From Engraulis encrasicolus (Eukaryota > Chordata > Actinopteri > Clupeiformes > Engraulidae), in contig NC_085865.1 in the NCBI RefSeq assembly GCF_034702125.1, positions 26,241,067 to 26,305,066 of the forward strand: 64,000 nucleotides of DNA, written 5' to 3'. The notes below the pieces were generated by a model. It was given only the letters and a program-made list of their open reading frames with translations, was not told the DNA's origin and searched no databases. Position numbers and translations under genes: made by a program. Below are positions 1 through 11,205 of this stretch, piece after piece. Position 1 is the first letter of the stretch, and the number at the start of each line of letters is the position of its first letter.

Positions 1-2300
1 TGTGGTGGGGATTCTAACAGAGAGAGCTGGTGCTACTATCACATTATCTAATTCAATGAATCATTATTATTCATAGGGAAATGTTTTTATAATTATTATT
101 ATTATTAATAAGAATTATTATTATTATTATCTTTAGGCCTACCTCCGCCACATAATGATGTGAGTTTGCCTTCGTTGTCTTTGTTTATTACTGGGTGCAC
201 GGCTTACCACTAGAGGGCGCCAAATCTTAAATTATTTACTAGACATTGCCAACACAGCAAGAAACAAGGAGGACTAGCCACTCACGGGACTTTGCAGTTA
301 ACCAGTTGATCAGACACCACGAAAGCTCAAAAGAAACAGTTGTTCTTCCCTACCTTTTTCACCAAGTCAATATTAGGCAGTGCTCTGCTCTGCTCCTTGA
401 TATTCATTTTCTCCTCATAAGGACTTCTGGAATTCGCCAGAATTTAATCCACAATGCTTGGCATTTTGCATAGCTCTAGCTTTCTTGCAAGCTAGCCCTC
501 TCGAAAAGTAGGCAACCTCAACTTTTGGAATTGGGAGATTAAAAAGGAGAAGGAAGTGCCACTATTAAGACTTTATTCGCAACACTAGGTTTACAAGAAT
601 ATGTAGGCCTACACAAAACTGGAATATAAACCGCAATGAATAGCTTCCTCACTGGTTACCACGACGAGACTTCTCAGTCAAATTAATAACATATCCGCAA
701 ACTACTGTAACCTACTGACTGACACGGGGTTCACCCAATCACAAGTCGGAGCTTCAGCCTCCAGTGCCGATCGCTCTCCCGCCCATCTCCCTTCACTCCC
801 AGTGAGGCTCGGTCTCAAAATCAAAAAAATATCTGGGCAATAACCAATGAGCGTTAATCATTTTGCCATTGACAAAGCACATATTCACACATGCCATTGA
901 CGCCCAGTGAGACTCCACTCACTACCGTTGTCATGAGGGTAAAAAACTTCAAGCTGACGTTAGATGAACCGCAGAATCTTATTACTTCCTGATTTGATCA
1001 ATTTGAGCACATGCATCTATGGATCCGGATATGAAATAGCAATGTTATAAAGTTGGATAAAGTATTACTCAAAAATAACACTGTTCACCGTGATTTCGGA
1101 CAGGAGGCTCCGCCTCCCTTGTACTCTTAAAGGAATCGCCTCTGTTTGGCATACTACCACCGTACATTGGTCCTTCCCCAGGGCCTAGGAAGCTCACCAT
1201 TAACAATGGTAACGCCGGCGTGTCACAAGCAACACTTGTGCGTCGCATGATTCAGCAGGCCTTTAATCAATTCGGAACAAAAATACGGTGAGAACTTCTT
1301 GCTCACTTTAACACAATAGAGAATATTCAGAGCGTCTAATTAGCCTGTGACTCATCATTTCTTGCATCCAATTTTCCCTTGCCGTCTCTGCTGAACTCCC
1401 TTCTTTAATTCCCCTGGGAGAAACAAAGAGAAGTTTATGCGGAAACATCGGACGGTATTTGAGATTGATGTGCATTATGCATGAATTGTGTGGTTAAAAC
1501 AAATGGAGTTGGATATTGCGAGAGAAATGTATTTTCATATGTGAACCTCATTTTCGGAAGTAATTGCCAGCTACTGTGTGTATAATAAAGGAGTGCATGG
1601 TCGGTTCCAGTAGGAATGTTCTCGTAGCAACAGCAGCAGCACGACTGCACAAAATAATGAGTTGCTGTATATTTTACAAGAAAGGGGGATTTGTTTTAGT
1701 TGGAGGCAGACAGAAAGGAAACGGCAGCTATTCACTTTGTAATGTGAATTTCATAATGCTGAACTCGTTTACTGATGATGCAAGACACATTCTCTGGAGC
1801 AATAATCTCTATGGCCCAAAGTGGTGCATGGGGTTCATTGAAATAACAGCTCCTTGAAATCCAACACTCCCCCAATGGCAAGGCATACTGTATGGTGTGA
1901 ATACATGTCTTTCATCAATCTAATTCAACAGAGGATCTAATTTATGGCCTATAAGGCATGTATGGCCCACATATGGCCTATACGGCGTGAAGACAGCCTT
2001 ACGTTTTTAAGTTACCAGACGGACAAAGCTGATAAACAAGCAGGCGTGTTCCACTTCTTATGGAAAGAAACTTGTCAAATAGATTAAATAATGATTATGA
2101 AAAGGCTTGAACGTCCACTGACAGTATATGGTCCAAAGCACAACCATCAATGGAAAAGGGTTAATGAGCTCTGACAAGACTAGCGTGGCTCATTGCATTG
2201 CAAATCAAGCTGAAAAGGGGCTCGGGAATGTTTAAAAATAGAACAGTGCAATCAGCAGACAAGAGCCAATAACCAGTGGTCCAATCAGAAGACAAGAACC
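1..2300. other. gene-free sequence with a short ATT microsatellite
   Basis: No coding exon is recognisable here. An imperfect (ATT)n tract lies at about 91-130. The stretch from about 700 to 1290 is richer in CpG than its surroundings, and 1380-1860 is unique-looking, AT-rich sequence with octamer-like ATGCAT words. Short reading frames at 246-473 and 1564-1857 match no family I know and are probably chance. Confidence 0.5.
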
Positions 2301-2301
2301 A

Positions 2302-2563
<262 letters not shown>

Positions 2564-2571
<8 letters not shown>

Positions 2572-3085
2572 TCATTAGTTCAGGTGACATGTCTAGGGGA
2601 CACTGAATTTCACAAAAAAGCAACATGAAGACCTTGCACAAAAAGTGAGACAGAGGAAATGGAAGAGAGAGATATAATGTAGTGAGGGGGAGAGTGGGTT
2701 GTGGTTGAGAGAAGGAAAGGGAGAAATAGAGAGAACGAGAGATCTAGAGAAATATTCTGGCCAGGAGGCCTAATACTCCTGTGCAGCGCTCCCAAACACC
2801 AAGACATCACACCACCACTTTTCACAAAATGTCAGTTTCTCAAGAGCAGCCATCACTCAGCTCAGGCGTGTGTTGCCACCTCGGCCCAGTGAGCGAGCCA
2901 GTTAATGTCTTAAAGACAGATATTCCACACACGTACACCGCATGCTGACCCTGCATGGCAACCACCCTCTGTCCACCACCAAACCTACTCTTGAGCATGT
3001 CTTGCTCTGGTATTCTGTCAATATATATCAGTATCGAGCTGAGCTACAAAGCCAATACTACAAGAACTACAATAATGCCCTTACA
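2564..3085. other. unannotated spacer
   Basis: This is purine-rich sequence passing into ordinary AT-rich DNA. I see no motif or repeat boundary beyond the GA-rich margin. Confidence 0.4.
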
Positions 3086-3086
3086 G

Positions 3087-3258
3087 ATTAACCCGTTAAA
3101 ACATGACGGCTTTATACATTTTTTGTTACCAAAATGGCAATAACCATGTCATAGTGCATTACTAAAGGCCTTGTGTTATGTCATAGTAGAGTAGTACAAT
3201 GGTAATACACCTTTCAATGACTATTACAGCGTGCCTCAGATGATACGATGTGCATTAA
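3087..3258. repeat. dispersed MITE-like repeat, copy 1
   Basis: About 170 bp beginning TTAACCCGTTAAAACA. It is repeated with about 80 percent identity at 34672-34850. Shared blocks include GTTACCA.AATGGCA, TCATAGTG.ATTACTAAAGG and TTATGTCATAGTAGAGTAGT. The TTAACCC start suggests a piggyBac-like terminus, but the other end is not clean. Confidence 0.55.
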
Positions 3259-3596
3259 AGGTGCATGTGTAAGATTGTTGCCAGAGTAGGGATTGCACTT
3301 ATGCTGCTCATTGAAACTGTGCTGGCTATTGCCAAATTTCATCTTTTCATAAATATTTACAAAATAATAAACCAATATGCAGCTAAAAATGTCTAGAAAT
3401 TTCTGGAAATTCAAAATGGCGGACCATGAAAGAGATCCCCCTTTTCATGTATGTAAAGTGCAATTTTCACAGCCATAATGAATACTTAGAATTTGATGGT
3501 GGTGGTAAGTGTTAAAAAGGTAACATTTGTGAATGGGAATCATGAATTCTGGAAATGAACTTGGCCTACTGAAAATATCACACAGTGCGCCTTTAG
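3251..3596. mobile_element. MITE of the AAAGG...CACTGTG family, copy 1
   Basis: This is one of four copies of a roughly 360-bp repeat in the window (others at 7615, 20283 and 38401). It begins TTAAAGGTGCATGTGT and ends CACACAGTGCGCCTTTA, so the outer bases are inverted repeats. Shared internal landmarks are TGCTGCTCATTGAAA, CAAATTT.ATCTTTTCAT, AAAATGGCGGACCATG and CATGAATTCTGGAAA. Coding capacity is absent, so it is non-autonomous. Confidence 0.7.
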
Positions 3597-3871
3597 GGGG
3601 CTACGGTTAGGGTATGGGTCAGGGCTATGTATGATGACAGCTCATTTCGACAAAACAGCCCATTTCGACAGAACAGCGAAACTGACTGACTGACTGACAG
3701 CAGGCACTGAGGGGGTGGACATCCATCACGGCAGAGTAGAGGCACAGAGCCAGACTGCTGGCTGATGCACATCTGGCCTTCCTTATGTCAGCAGCACCTC
3801 CACATCACTCACTACACTGTACCTTCTCTACTGTATACTTCTCCTCTATCATTCGCTATACACACATGAAT

Positions 3872-3919
<48 letters not shown>
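3872..3919. repeat. (AC)n microsatellite
   Basis: A pure dinucleotide run of about 24 units. Confidence 0.97.
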
Positions 3920-3921
<2 letters not shown>

Positions 3922-4183
3922 CTCACCTACACTTCAAAACCTCCTCTGCTTGGTCAGAGCTGACAGTTTGCTGAAAAAAAAACCCTCACCCCCAGCACCT
4001 GCCAAGAACCATTAGATCTCCTGGCAATGAAGAAGTCAGTCTCCATAGATGCTGCCCCTTACCGGGCCTCATGCCTGTCCTTCAGATTCATGCCTCTCCA
4101 TAGACTCCGGCACTCATACCCGTCTTAAAGATTCATGCCTCCCACACCGTGCCAGAGCCTGTCCCTGCCAACCTCCAATGAAA

Positions 4184-4218
4184 GGAAGAAGAAGAAGAAG
4201 AAGAAGAAGAAGAAGAAA
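4184..4218. repeat. (AAG)n microsatellite
   Basis: About 11 units of a purine trinucleotide. The poly-Lys and poly-Arg translations are artefacts. Confidence 0.95.
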
Positions 4219-4616
4219 CTATTCCTCCTTTTTATTTTTCTTTGGAGTTGGGATTTCAATCAGCATAATTTACTATGCCCAGCGTTGTTGTATCATACAG
4301 ATCATATATACATTTAGAGGGAATGAGAAATTATACAATGAGTGCATTGAACCATAATGGATTTCATACATCCCCATCATAATTGTGCTGAAGTGCGTTG
4401 TTAATCTCTGTATAATTTTTATGAAGTGTGCTGTTAATCTACAGTATGTATTCAATGCATTGAGCCTTAGCCAGTGGTGGTCTGTACACCTCCAGTCCAA
4501 ACCCGCAGACATTTTTAATTAACGACATCCCGCAGAAGGTGAGGTCTGTTTTAAAGGTGGCTGCCTTCAGTATAGGCCTAAAGTGCAGGGGGAAATCCTG
4601 GTTTGTGTTCATAGTA

Positions 4617-4693
4617 CGGCCCTCTGAGGAGTTTTACAGCCCTCGAATGAATTTGAAGTGGCCCTTCAAATGAAAAAGGTTCCCCACCCCTGG
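4617..4693 (-). mobile_element. hAT-type MITE remnant
   Basis: The sequence ends GGTTCCCCACCCCTGG after a run describing ...GAAGTGGCCCTTCAAATG. On the minus strand this reads CAGGGGTGGGGAACC, a typical hAT terminus. No matching second end or target duplication was found, so it is probably truncated. Confidence 0.5.
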
Positions 4694-5096
4694 CCTACAA
4701 TAAAACTGAATTGACTGTTACAGAACAGAAAAACAGAAAAAAGAACTTGCACTTTTTGAGGAAATCCCATTTGATTTCACGGAATATATTGCTTTCTCCA
4801 ATTTTTTTGCAAGATGTCAGCTTTTTAATTTCACAGCTGTCATTTAGATTCTCAACAATCGCAAAGAATTCAACGAATGTCTCTGAGATAAACAAAAAGA
4901 CTGCTGTGCTGTGCGGATCTGATTGTGTTAGGCAGCGTAATGAAGTGACAGATGTGATTTCCATGCATTGTTTAACGTGACAGTGTTCACTAGCGTACCG
5001 AGACTTTCAAGTCTGTCACATCATGCCTATTCAAATCTGTGTGGGTGTGTGTGAGAGTTTTTTTTCTTCGCAAAACTGTTCCTGTTGTAAGTGAGA

Positions 5097-5310
5097 ACAA
5101 AAACAACCACCAACACCAACCAAAAACCACCAACACACAACTACCACTACCAAACAGCAACAGAAATAATCACCACCATTATAACAATACCACAATACAC
5201 CGCCACCACAACAACAACTACCACTACCATCAACAAAAACAACAATCACCACCATTACAACCTTACCACAGCCTCCACAACCACCACCACCAACAACAAC
5301 AAACGCGAAA
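5097..5310. repeat. low-complexity ACC/CAA-rich tract
   Basis: An imperfect mixture of (ACC)n, (CAA)n and (CCA)n, strongly strand-asymmetric with almost no G on the plus strand. The Thr/His/Asn-rich and Gly/Val/Cys-rich reading frames over it are compositional. Confidence 0.85.
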
Positions 5311-5435
5311 TGAAAATGAGCGGAACTCAACACCAAAGCATCACTTCTGATGCCTCTGTGGAATCTTGAAAGCTTTCTTGAATCTGCCAGTCTCCAAAAG
5401 TTGATCAGTTCATGTACCTGGGCAGCCATGGCCTA

Positions 5436-5816
5436 CACACAGAAAAATAAAGGTACCATTGTGTACCTAAGTCGGTACAAATGCTTGTCGCACCGGCAGT
5501 ACCATCTTGAAGAACAATTCTGTACCTGCATATGCAAGTACATTTTTGTACTCCATTCATTTGTACCCTTTAAGGTACATTTGTGTACCCATTGTGACAG
5601 AAATGTACCTTAAACCACCATAACCATGTGGCACCCTCAAGAGGTACTTTTCTGTCCTTTTAAGGTACAGAAGTGTACTTAAATGGTACAAATTAATAGG
5701 GTACAAAAGTGTACTTGAAAAGGAAGGTACAGAATTGTTCTTCAAGAGGGTACCGCCGGTGCGACAAGCATTTGTACCGACTTGGGTACGCAATGGTACT
5801 TCCATTTTTCTGAGGT
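5436..5816. repeat. large imperfect palindrome with GTACC arrays
   Basis: The left arm (about 5437-5600) and right arm (about 5640-5815) are inverted copies with a centre near 5620. Both arms share GTCGGTACAAATGCTTGTCG and GAAGAACAATTCTGTACC in opposite orientations. The structure is either the foldback left end of the 6-kb element or a solo MITE. Confidence 0.8.
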
Positions 5817-5879
5817 ACAGGTAGTATTGCTGAAATAAATGCACAAGTCAACAGGTACACAATCTCTGCACAATCATTT

Positions 5880-6150
5880 ATTAAGCAAAATATCACCAAA
5901 GGAAATGTTTTAAAAAAGTGATAATAGAAAAAAAATCACATTTCAAAACAAAGAGCACAAAATATTTCACAGCAACATACAACTGATGAAACAAAGTGCT
6001 TCATAGCAACATGCAGACAACCATCAATAAAATAGATATTATCAATCACCAAATGGAAATGTTAAAAAAGTGATCATAGAAAAAAAATCCATAGCAAACT
6101 AGGACAAAGTATTTCATAGCAACATACAATCATTAATACACGTAGAATAG
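5880..6150. repeat. degenerate tandem duplication, about 160-bp period
   Basis: Blocks such as GGAAATGTT.TAAAAAAGTGAT, ATAGAAAAAAAATC and AGCAACATACAA recur about 160 bp apart. It lies in the non-coding left part of the candidate 6-kb element. Confidence 0.6.
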
Positions 6151-6329
6151 ACATCCACGGGATGGAAATCTAATTCATCTCCTGGGCTTAACAATGCCCA
6201 ATTGAGGTCCAATTTTACATAAATTAGCCCAAAACATGAGTTTGAAGAGCTAACAGAAACTTCCAAAACGTTACATTGTCTTTATATAGTAGACATCAAT
6301 TCAAGCCATACGTTTTTCTTCAAACTTAA

Positions 6330-7155
6330 TGACTGTAAATAATGTTCAATATGGTCTTGAAGATGTTAATGTAGATACATGTTGGGTGTTATGTGAGAAG
6401 ATTTGTGGCTTCTTCAAAGTGTTTTGCAAATCCAATTGAAGTGCTGAAGATGGTGCATTTTTACTGTATATGACCTCTAAAATTCACACAGTTTGAAAAC
6501 CAAAGCACCGCTTGAACTGATGATTACAGAATAAAGACAATGTAACATTTCAGAAATTTCTGTTAACTTTCACAAGTTCCTTGAAATATTGATGCTTAAC
6601 CCATTTTGTCCTAAGCCCTTTTTGGGAAAGGGTGCCCTCTTCCTATTAAATCCTAAATATCTCAGCCTCCGAAGCACATACAAACATGAAATGAGTTACA
6701 TTTGAAAGCCAAGACCCTCCCCTTGCATTGCAATGTGTTCATTCAGCTCTACCATACCCACATATTTAATAAAGCAGCTAAAATCTCAAAATCATGAAAA
6801 ACCTGTGTATGTGTCTCCAGGACACAATGGGTTAAGGTGTGAAATATGCTGAGGAAATCCCATTGTTTTGCAAGTTGAAATACATACTTAATGTACAATG
6901 TACATAGATACATACATGTTTGGTGCTATACAGAAGGATATTGCATCCTCTGTCATTTGACAGTCATGAACATCTTCAAGATCATATTTTACATTATTTA
7001 CATTCAATTTTGAGACGCACAGAAGTACTTCATCCTCAAAAGACATATTGAAATACATCATGTCCCTTTAAAGTGTTTTGTGAATCTAATGGAAGTGCTA
7101 AAAATGGTATATTTACACTTTTCCTGTATGACCTCTTAAATTCACACATTAAGTT
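6330..7155. repeat. internal direct and inverted duplications
   Basis: About 85 bp at 6411-6494 recur at 7070-7151 (AAGTGTTTTG.AAT, GAAGTGCT.AAAATGG, TGACCTCT.AAATTCACAC). About 50 bp at 6335-6385 recur inverted at 6965-7015 (CATCTTCAAGA.CATATT). The body of the 6-kb element therefore grew by local duplication. Confidence 0.6.
6600..6831. mobile_element. piggyBac-like MITE with TTAA duplication
   Basis: The element starts CCCATTTTGTCCT and ends AGGACACAATGGG, a 13-bp inverted repeat with one mismatch, and is flanked on both sides by TTAA (6596-6599 and 6832-6835). Starting with CCC next to TTAA is the known piggyBac signature. At 232 bp it carries no coding capacity and would need a transposase in trans. 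Confidence 0.8.
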
Positions 7156-7163
7156 GAATTGAT

Positions 7164-7537
7164 TAGCCTGGTTCTCACCGGACGGTATGTGTGTATAGCT
7201 CCAGAGCCGCCTAGTGGATCAGAGCTACCCACACTACCGTCTGGTACACTGCCACTACCATGCTGGTATCGAGTCAGAAAATAAACAGAGCATTTATTGC
7301 TTCAATATCAGCCTCTCAACCAACACATTTCTTCAAAAATGTTCTCTGTTTGTCTCTAAACAGAGTCAGTATAGTCTATAATCTGTCCTGTGACTCCTCA
7401 ATGCAAGTGGTCATGATATTGAAGCAATAAATGCTCTGTTTGTTTTCTAACTCGAAACCAGCATGTTAACCGCAGTGTACCAGCTCCACAAGGGGGATCC
7501 GGAGCTACACAGGCAATGTTTGGCGAGAACCAGGCTA
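7164..7537. mobile_element. palindromic MITE with 9-bp target duplication
   Basis: A perfect 13-bp terminal inverted repeat (TAGCCTGGTTCTC / GAGAACCAGGCTA) is flanked by TGAATTGAT at 7155-7163 and 7538-7546. A second inverted pair inside (TTATTGCTTCAATATCA near 7290-7310 against 7413-7430) gives nearly full-length foldback. A 9-bp duplication suggests a Mutator-like or other non-hAT DNA transposon; the superfamily is not certain. It is 374 bp and non-coding. Confidence 0.85.
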
Positions 7538-7614
7538 TGAATTGATGCCTACTACATAAAGACAATGTAACTTTATGGAAATTTCTGTTTACTCATCTAA
7601 TTCATCTCCTTGGC

Positions 7615-7946
7615 TTAAAGGGACACTGTGCAGGAAATGGTCAAAAAAGGTACTGCAACTATGCTGCTCATTGAAACTGGGCTGCCTATTGCCAAATTTG
7701 ATCTTTACATGGAAGTTTACAAAGTAATAAACCAATAGTTTCCAGTATGGTCGAAGTACTGTCATTTTTGCAGCTAAAAATGGCTCTTTCTGGAAATTCA
7801 AAACGGCGGACCATGGAGAAGATCCCCCTTTTCATGTATGAAAAGTGCAATTTTTCCAGATATAATGAATACTTAGAATTTGATGCTGGTGGTAAGTACT
7901 CATGAAAAAGGTGACATTAGTGAACGGGCAGCATGAATTCTGAAAA
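7615..7946. mobile_element. MITE of the AAAGG...CACTGTG family, copy 2
   Basis: Starts TTAAAGGGACACTGTG and follows the family through TGCTGCTCATTGAAA, AAAACGGCGGACCATG and CATGAATTCTG, then loses the right terminus. Its interior includes an extra TTTCCAGTATGGTCG block. Confidence 0.65.
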
Positions 7947-8022
7947 TAAAGGAAAAGGCTGCTTGTGTGTTGCCTGTAAACACGCTGAAGGAATGGTACT
8001 TTGAAAAAGACGATTCACAGTT

Positions 8023-11000
8023 TCAGTCCACATGTGATGCTGAAATCAGGTTCATGGGCATGTAAAAGTCCAATGTGCTTAATCCATTTGTGTAAAGGTT
8101 CTGTTGGTCCATGTTGTAAACAAAGTACATACAGAATGTCGCGATGAATGCCTCTTCAACACCAATCAGGGAACACACTCGAAGCCTGTCAACTACAACG
8201 ATACTTTCAGCATTCCCGGCAATCGTAGCTCTCCAGTCCTGTGCCTTCATGCTGATAGTTGGGTAAGGGGTGTTTGGCTCGCCCTACATGACAGATTGTA
8301 AATGAAAAATGATGCAATTAAATCAAATGCAATTCATACAATTAAACCAAACTAAAATCATTTGACAAATGTTAAATATTCAGCTCTTGTTTACCTCTCC
8401 CATAAAATCAGGTTCTCGGCCTTCTCCTGGAATAGTCTTGGCAGGAGGATAATTCCAGCTCTGGTGTCAATGGCCTGGGGTGGGGACACATACAAACAAT
8501 AATATATTAACAACTAAGATTATAGGCCAAAAGCTTGGACACACACAGCTATTTACATTATATTGTAGACAATCATGGAGGGCATCAAAACTGCATGAAC
8601 ACATATAGAATTGACCTCTGGCTAAGGCCCGGCCTAGAGTGTTGATTGACCAATCATCATAGCACAAGAGGTCTGACAGTTTTTGACAACGCGAATCCAA
8701 GCAACTGTAATGCAAGGGTGGTGGGACTTGGACAAAGGATACTTGTAATCTTAAAAAAAATATCAATATCTTCTGTGAAACAGCAATGTGGTGAATGCAA
8801 TGTCATTGTGTGCAGTGTTCACTTGTGTGCTCTGTCACAATGTCATTAGCCTAACAGCAGAAGGCACCAAGGGTGAGTTTGTAAACTGCCGCTCCGGGCA
8901 CATAACAGTTGGTCATGTCATGTTTGAATGTGTTATTCAGACTGTTAGAGAGTAGACATTTGAAACACGCATTTTGGTGCAGATTCGTTAATATTTGCTT
9001 ACATGCTGATTTTTCTCAGCATTTTTAGACATGGTGCTACTAATGGGATCAATGTACTGTAACCAGGCAGCTGCCATCATTCCTTAACCATCCTCTCAAA
9101 ATAACACACAACATAAACAGGATGCATCTCTGATTAACAGTGTGTGATTCAAACTGTTAAGACATTTGGCATTTGAAACACATACATGAGGTGTAAATTT
9201 GTGAATGGTTGCTAACCTTTAGAAATTCCGTCAAAGCATTTGCAGACATGGTCCATCAAGGGGGCTCACCTCACGACCAGAGAGCTACCATCCAGCCATA
9301 AGGATATCTTGGTCATCTTCTCAGCTGCATTAATATAAAAAATATAAATAACACACAACATTAGTATGCATCTCCTATTGTCAGCATGAAATGCATAGCA
9401 TGTTAGAAATATGACATTTCAAAAATACATGGATTGGCTTTGTGTGAATGTATTAACTTAAAACTCACCTCTTGCCACAGTGTTTATTTCTCTGAGGTAC
9501 ACCACACCAAAGGAATCACTCAATATAATCAGCCAGCTTCCATTTAAGATCCTTCAGCAATCTTCTCAGTCAACTGCAAAGCATGACAGCACAAAACATG
9601 AACATGAGTATGCATCTAAAAGTCTCTACAAGGCCTAAATATTACAAGATAATAAAGTATGAAAAATGATAACGCCACCATGATTTTACAATAGGCCTAC
9701 AATATGAAACATCTATGAGATACATTTCTATACATATAAAATGTTTTTTTGTTTTGTTTTTTTAAACATTGAACATTTTCTCAAACGGATTGACCCCCAC
9801 TGGCTCAAATAATTCATAACAGTGTGCAAAGCTGGAGGGCAAAAGAGCAGATTATCTGTCTGGATATTTTATTCATCACTTGAAATGAAATCTGATGCAG
9901 CCTACTTGTTAAGACCTCTAAACCACCTACTAATAGATCCAAAAAGGATGCGCAAAGAAATCTAAATATTAATTGCAGCAACCATAGACAAATTAAGCAT
10001 CTTTCATAAAGCCAAGAATTAATCAGCCTACACATCTGTGTGTTCACTATTTCAAGAGAAATCTGGTAAAGTGAATGTCTATTGAAAGAAGTGCAAACAC
10101 GATCTTATGGCTCTGACAGTGATTTCTCCTCAGAGAAGAGGCACAGAATTGTAGGCATTAACAGAATGGGACAAAACAGCACACTGTGTGCACAATTACA
10201 AGTTCAGTCTGTGTTTCTTTGCCCACTTCATTTACACCACGAACAGGGAAAGGCACAGGTGTTAAAACATACTTCAGATTAAGTGTATATACAAAAGGAG
10301 TTCGTTTCTAACAAGAAAAGGCAGGCATATGGCTCCTTCAGACTTCTTAGCTAAAAGACTTTAGCTATACACTCCTTTATTATACTCAAAAGGAGTTCGT
10401 TTCTACTAATAACCAAAAAACAACAACAATAGATAATACCTACCTCAGGCTATTTCAAACATCCCTCGTCAAAGTGAACATGAATTAACCGTTTAGCTAG
10501 CTAATGTTGCTAGCGGACATTAAGCTAGCTCTTCATTCTGGCATGACTGTTTTGCCTTGGCACTAAGCCTACAATATGAACTGGACATGTTGTATCTAAG
10601 CTTACCTCAGAGCAAAATTATATTCAAAATGAGTTTGTTTCTAACAAGAAACCAATAATCAGTTATGAATAATACCTCAGGCTACTTCAAACATCCCTCA
10701 ACAAAGTTGACATGATTTAACCGTTAGACTTTAGCTAACTTTGCTAGCGGACCAGATATTACCCATTTTAGCTAGATGTTGCTAGCGGACTTTTAGCTAC
10801 TTCTTGACTCTGGCATGGCTGTTTGGCACAACTGGACACGTTTTATAGCTACTTCAGAGCAAATATATTGTAAAGGAGTTCGTTTCTAACAAAAGTTAGA
10901 GGTTTCCAAGTGAGTAAGTTGTGAAATAACCTCTAGCAAAGTTAGCATAGTTATACAGTAGTGGCCTCTCAGAACAGCATGTTAGCAGAGGTTTGGTCTG

Positions 11001-11113
11001 ATGCCAAATTCGTTATTCAATGTAGGCCTACATTTAGTATTGTCTTAAAATTATGAATGAAACATCGAAAATAAATGAACTTACCTCACAAAGAGCTTGA
11101 ATTTCACCAACAT
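8023..11113 (-). CDS. possible six-exon gene inside the 6-kb element
   Basis: Candidate exons on the minus strand are 11113-11085 (start ATG), 9551-9469, 9324-9270, 9036-9003, 8474-8395 and 8251-8023 (stop). Five donors fit the consensus (GTAAGT, GTGAGT, GTGAGC, GTAAGC, GTAAAC), and with the acceptors chosen every junction phase agrees, giving 169 codons. The start reads MLVKFKLFV, exon 5 reads AIDTRAGIILLPRLFQEKAE, and exon 6 includes SIVVVDRLRVCSLIGVEEAF. The style recalls a family of fish uncharacterised proteins, but I cannot name a function. Exon 2 is the weak point: its best acceptor (TTTGCAG before 9575) opens frames with stops, so a weaker AG was used. It could be a pseudogene or a chance assembly, although exon 6 is convincing as coding. 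Confidence 0.38.
8786..8848 (+). mobile_element. SINE fragment, 3' part only
   Basis: The block CATTGTGTGCAGTGTTCACT and the following TGTGTGCT.TGTCACAATG match the 3' half of the tRNA-derived SINE at 20399-20742. No box A or B remains. Confidence 0.6.
8880..9650. repeat. tandem array of about 215-248-bp modules
   Basis: About three degenerate modules share GCATCTC...TGTGATTCA.ACTGTTA, GACATTTGAAACAC and ACACACAACAT...ATGCATCT, with recurrences near 8926, 9139 and 9368 and near 9118, 9366 and 9605. Exons 2, 3 and 4 of the possible minus-strand gene fall inside these modules. A second ATG cassette at 9249-9217 resembles exon 4. Confidence 0.55.
10290..10900. repeat. degenerate tandem repeat, about 240-bp period
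   Basis: The words AAAGGAGTTCGTTTCTAACA recur at about 10297, 10388, 10628 and 10874. TTGCTAGCGGAC and CTTCAAACATCCCTC recur within each unit. Full units are about 10390-10620 and 10620-10860. Confidence 0.7.
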
Positions 11114-11159
11114 CTCAACTGTCTTCTCGGCACCATGGCGGACGTGGTCCAAGATTTTT

Positions 11160-11205
11160 TTTTACTTGTACTTGACGTTGAGCGTCAGAGTCCCGCCCCC
11201 TTTCA
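11160..11205 (-). promoter_or_regulatory. possible promoter of the spliced gene
   Basis: On the minus strand a GC box GGGGGCGGGA lies at 11200-11191. It is followed by TGACGC and ACGTCA half-sites, 60-90 bp upstream of the proposed ATG at 11113. This places a promoter just inside the right inverted end. No TATA box is evident. Confidence 0.3.

Larger units (their letters stand above)
3600..4560. other. gene-free stretch with two microsatellites
   Basis: Unique-looking sequence holding the (AC)n and (AAG)n tracts listed separately, with a short (CTGA)n run near 3670-3690. No exon or complete element is seen. Confidence 0.4.

Noticed and set aside
5031..5429. 132-codon Gly/Val/Cys-rich minus frame
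   Set aside because: Produced by the ACC/CAA low-complexity tract; the composition explains the open frame.
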